DNA from: DATDRS01 sp035291605
GTDB lineage: Bacteria; Chloroflexota; Anaerolineae; Anaerolineales; UBA6663
Assembly (NCBI GenBank): GCA_035291605.1
Contig: DATDRS010000254.1
Coordinates: forward strand, 1 to 6,331
Reading direction: 5' to 3'
Length of the DNA stretch: 6,331 bases
The number at the start of each line of letters is the position of its first letter. The first letter of the stretch is position 1. This document shows, in pieces, positions 5,452-6,331 of the stretch. A model generated the notes under the pieces. It was not told where the DNA came from and did no database searches. It saw nothing but the letters and a program-made list of their open reading frames with translations. Position numbers and translations under genes: made by a program.

Positions 5452-5458
5452 GTTGGGC
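5452..5458 (+). other. Integron core site (GTTGGGC) opening the second cassette
   Basis: GTTGGGC fits GTTRRRY and is the exact reverse complement of the GCCCAAC box at 6080-6086, the R'' box of the attC-like site downstream. This match of cassette start to own attC defines a cassette boundary between G5452 and T5453. No recognisable attC ends here on the left side, so the cassette seems joined to non-cassette DNA, either a secondary integration site or a decayed attI/attC. Confidence 0.65.
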
Positions 5459-5606
5459 CGCACAAGATCAGATGATGCTCTGCATCAAGACAAAGCAGAT
5501 CGTGACCACTTGCGGCAAGCTCTCGACGAGCCGATAATCCTTCCGTTGAAGCGAATGGTCGTCGGCCACAAGCCATCGCCGTGTGCCAGCGGGTGATGAT
5601 ATCTCG
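5453..5606 (+). other. Long cassette leader without a clear gene
   Basis: The 154 bases before the SRPBCC start have no convincing gene. A 21-codon frame (5472-5537, beginning MMLCIKTK) has no ribosome binding site. A minus-strand frame (down to 5468) crosses the SRPBCC start and is probably chance. A small hairpin GATGC-TCT-GCATC overlaps the beginning of the 21-codon frame. Confidence 0.4.
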
Positions 5607-6074
5607 ATGAGCATAAGCACCTGTCCTATCGCCACCGTGGAAGCGCCAGTCGAGCGGGTCTGGGAACTCCTGGCTAATCCCCACAACTATGCGTTGTGGT
5701 GGGATGCGGAGACGCGCTGGATAGAGCCGGCTGGCCCAGCCCAATCAGGGCAGCGCATATCCGCGCGAACGAGAGCGCTGGGGAAAGACTGGGAGGTGCG
5801 GATCGCGGTTGAGAGCATCGACCCGGACAAACGGCACTTGGAATTGACGACGCAGTTACCGTTCGGCATCACAGTACACAACCACATTGGGTGTGGGTCG
5901 CTGCATAACAACCGTTGCCGGGTGAGCTTCGGTTGAGACTTTGCGATCTCACCTGGATGGTGGGGATGGGTGATCGAGCGTTTCGCGAGCCGACAGTTAC
6001 ACGAAGGGGTCGCCGATGCTTTGGCACGTCTGAAGAAGGCGGCGGAGCATTCTCACCACCCCGCGGGTCTATGA
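5607..6074 (+). pseudogene. SRPBCC-family protein gene (polyketide cyclase/START-like) interrupted by an in-frame TGA
   Basis: The first segment from ATG 5607 encodes 109 residues: a beta strand MSISTCPIATVEAPVERVWELLANP, the typical opening of the SRPBCC fold, then YALWWDAETRW and strands up to RCRVSFG. It then meets TGA at 5934-5936. The same frame continues without any shift for 45 more codons to 6074, giving DFAISPGWWGWVIERF and the long amphipathic C-terminal helix LHEGVADALARLKKAAE, the expected end of the family. Read through, the protein would be 155 residues, the normal size. A single-base change of TGG or TGC to TGA, or a sequencing error, is the simplest cause. SRPBCC proteins bind hydrophobic ligands in a cavity, but the ligand is unknown. 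An in-frame GTG at 5583 would add eight residues and is less likely. The ribosome binding site is weak (GGTGA, about 10 bases upstream). Confidence 0.75.
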
Positions 6075-6079
6075 GCGCG

Positions 6080-6198
6080 GCCCAACCACCGCCTGCACCC
6101 GACGCGCTGCGCGCGGGCCTTCGCTGCGTTTCGGCCCGTGCTCGCGTTCCCTCGCCGCGAAAAACTCGGCTCGGCGCGGGTGAGGCGGACCGCTGGGC
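6080..6198 (+). other. attC-like recombination site of the SRPBCC cassette
   Basis: This 119-bp imperfect inverted repeat follows the cassette gene directly. R'' is GCCCAAC (6080-6086, fits RYYYAAC). CCGCCT (6089-6094) pairs with AGGCGG (6183-6188) and CACCCG (6096-6101) pairs with CGGGTG (6177-6182), leaving G6095 as a single extrahelical base, an attC hallmark. The R' box reads GCTGGGC (6192-6198) instead of GTTGGGC; the changed base lies just after the crossover point, in DNA that would belong to the right flank. The long inner region is GC-rich and folds further. Length is within the attC range. Confidence 0.75.
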
Positions 6199-6331
6199 GG
6201 CTACCGTGTTCACACATTGTCTGTGGCATTGCAGACAGCTTGAGAAAGGGGGTTGTCTATCAGCCCAAAGAGATGATCTGTTCACTGATCGCGTAAGCGG
6301 CAACCAATCGTACAATTCGCTGAATTGCACT
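6199..6331. other. Right flank without an assignable gene
   Basis: No supported coding sequence is seen after the second attC-like site. Two small inverted repeats are present: TGTCTG/CAGACA (6218-6223 with 6232-6237) and CAATTC/GAATTG around a 3-nt loop (6313-6327). This may be the leader of a further cassette or ordinary flanking DNA; the window ends before this can be decided. Confidence 0.4.

Larger units (their letters stand above)
5116..5452. other. Structured non-coding region between the AhpD-like gene and the second cassette
   Basis: No convincing gene is present in these 337 bases. Contents: the ribosome binding site of the minus-strand AhpD-like gene (5121-5129); a TATAAT hexamer at 5181; five successive hairpins between 5212 and 5338; two palindromes with the same ACCGCGCGGT core (5381-5390 and 5405-5414); and a third palindrome (5429-5442) close to the integron core site at 5452. 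Frames that run through this region on either strand look like random translations or antisense extensions. Confidence 0.6.
5453..6192 (+). mobile_element. Integron gene cassette carrying an SRPBCC gene
   Basis: A 740-bp unit bounded by GTTGGGC on the left and an attC-like site on the right, with matching boundary boxes as in the first cassette. It holds one plus-strand gene (5607-6074) whose end is only 5 bases from the attC, a typical cassette layout, but has an unusually long leader of 154 bases. Orientation is the same as the CPBP cassette. The cassette gene carries a stop codon in frame and the right-hand R' box is imperfect, so the unit may be old. Confidence 0.7.

Noticed and set aside
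5425..5458. attI site with the recombination point at 5452
   Set aside because: An ACTAAAC box lies upstream of GTTGGGC, but no integrase gene is next to it and the left side carries an unrelated AhpD-like gene. A secondary integration site is at least as likely.
5472..5537. 21-codon leader peptide frame in the second cassette
   Set aside because: It has no ribosome binding site, and such a short frame is expected by chance.
5118..5744. Minus-strand open frame (208 codons) covering the hairpin-rich intergenic region
   Set aside because: The translation has no family signature, crosses several palindromes and a cassette boundary, and overlaps the start of the SRPBCC gene.
5903..5909. attC-like R'' box GCATAAC inside the SRPBCC gene
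   Set aside because: It breaks the RYYYAAC consensus, lies in coding sequence and has no matching GTTRRRY and paired arms downstream.
5934..5936. Selenocysteine at the in-frame TGA
   Set aside because: The downstream hairpin is weak and bulged, SRPBCC proteins are not a selenoprotein family known to me, and other genes in the window use TGA as a normal stop. A nonsense mutation or error is simpler.
1..6331. CRISPR array, tRNA or rRNA genes
   Set aside because: No regularly spaced direct repeats, no tRNA cloverleaf with a CCA-proximal TTC arm, and no conserved rRNA stretches were seen on either strand.

Overview
The window looks like GC-rich bacterial environmental or accessory DNA. Two integron gene cassettes bracket a small type III polyketide operon. 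The phylum cannot be fixed from the sequence. GC-rich codon use, the intergenic hairpin at 3552-3582 and the low-complexity leader at 1571-1626 resemble what I associate with Chloroflexota, but that is only an impression. No integron integrase gene is present, so the cassette material would be classed as an integrase-less attC cluster (CALIN) unless an intI lies outside the window.

Layout, left to right. (1) Bases 5-1018 are a complete gene cassette. It starts just after the G of a GTTAGAT core site (4-10), carries a CPBP-family intramembrane protease gene (45-872, +) and ends in a canonical attC site (924-1024). The attC R'' box ATCTAAC is the exact reverse complement of the opening GTTAGAT, as expected for one excisable cassette. 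(2) Directly at the recombination point (G1018/T1019) begins the C-terminal part of an O-methyltransferase gene (to 1564, +), which lacks its N-terminal half. (3) A co-directional set follows: a class I SAM methyltransferase (about 1607-2362), a geranylgeranyl-reductase-like FAD oxidoreductase (2359-3540, overlapping by GTGA) and a type III polyketide synthase with an intact Cys-His-Asn triad (3601-4656). A perfect 11-bp inverted repeat lies in the gap before the PKS gene. (4) A convergent AhpD/carboxymuconolactone-decarboxylase-like gene (4669-5115, -) has lost the second Cys of the usual CxxC. (5) A structured non-coding stretch (5116-5452) holds a perfect TATAAT, five successive hairpins including one capped by a GAAA tetraloop, and three perfect palindromes. 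(6) Bases 5453-6192 are a second apparent cassette. It opens at GTTGGGC (5452-5458), carries an SRPBCC-family gene interrupted by one in-frame TGA, and ends in an attC-like site whose R'' box GCCCAAC again matches the opening exactly. (7) The last 139 bases are unassigned.

How the genes may work together: PKS, FAD enzyme and methyltransferase form the same functional trio as the srsABC phenolic-lipid operon of Streptomyces. A polyketide core (alkylresorcinol, pyrone or quinone type) that is then oxidised and methylated is a reasonable inference; the product cannot be read from sequence. The truncated O-methyltransferase may once have been an additional tailoring enzyme, cut off when the left cassette array was joined here. 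The two cassette genes (membrane protease, SRPBCC protein) are probably unrelated to the pathway. The most unusual aspects are the operon lying between two same-orientation cassettes, the cassette/O-methyltransferase junction at the exact recombination base, and the candidate structured RNA at about 5193-5395.
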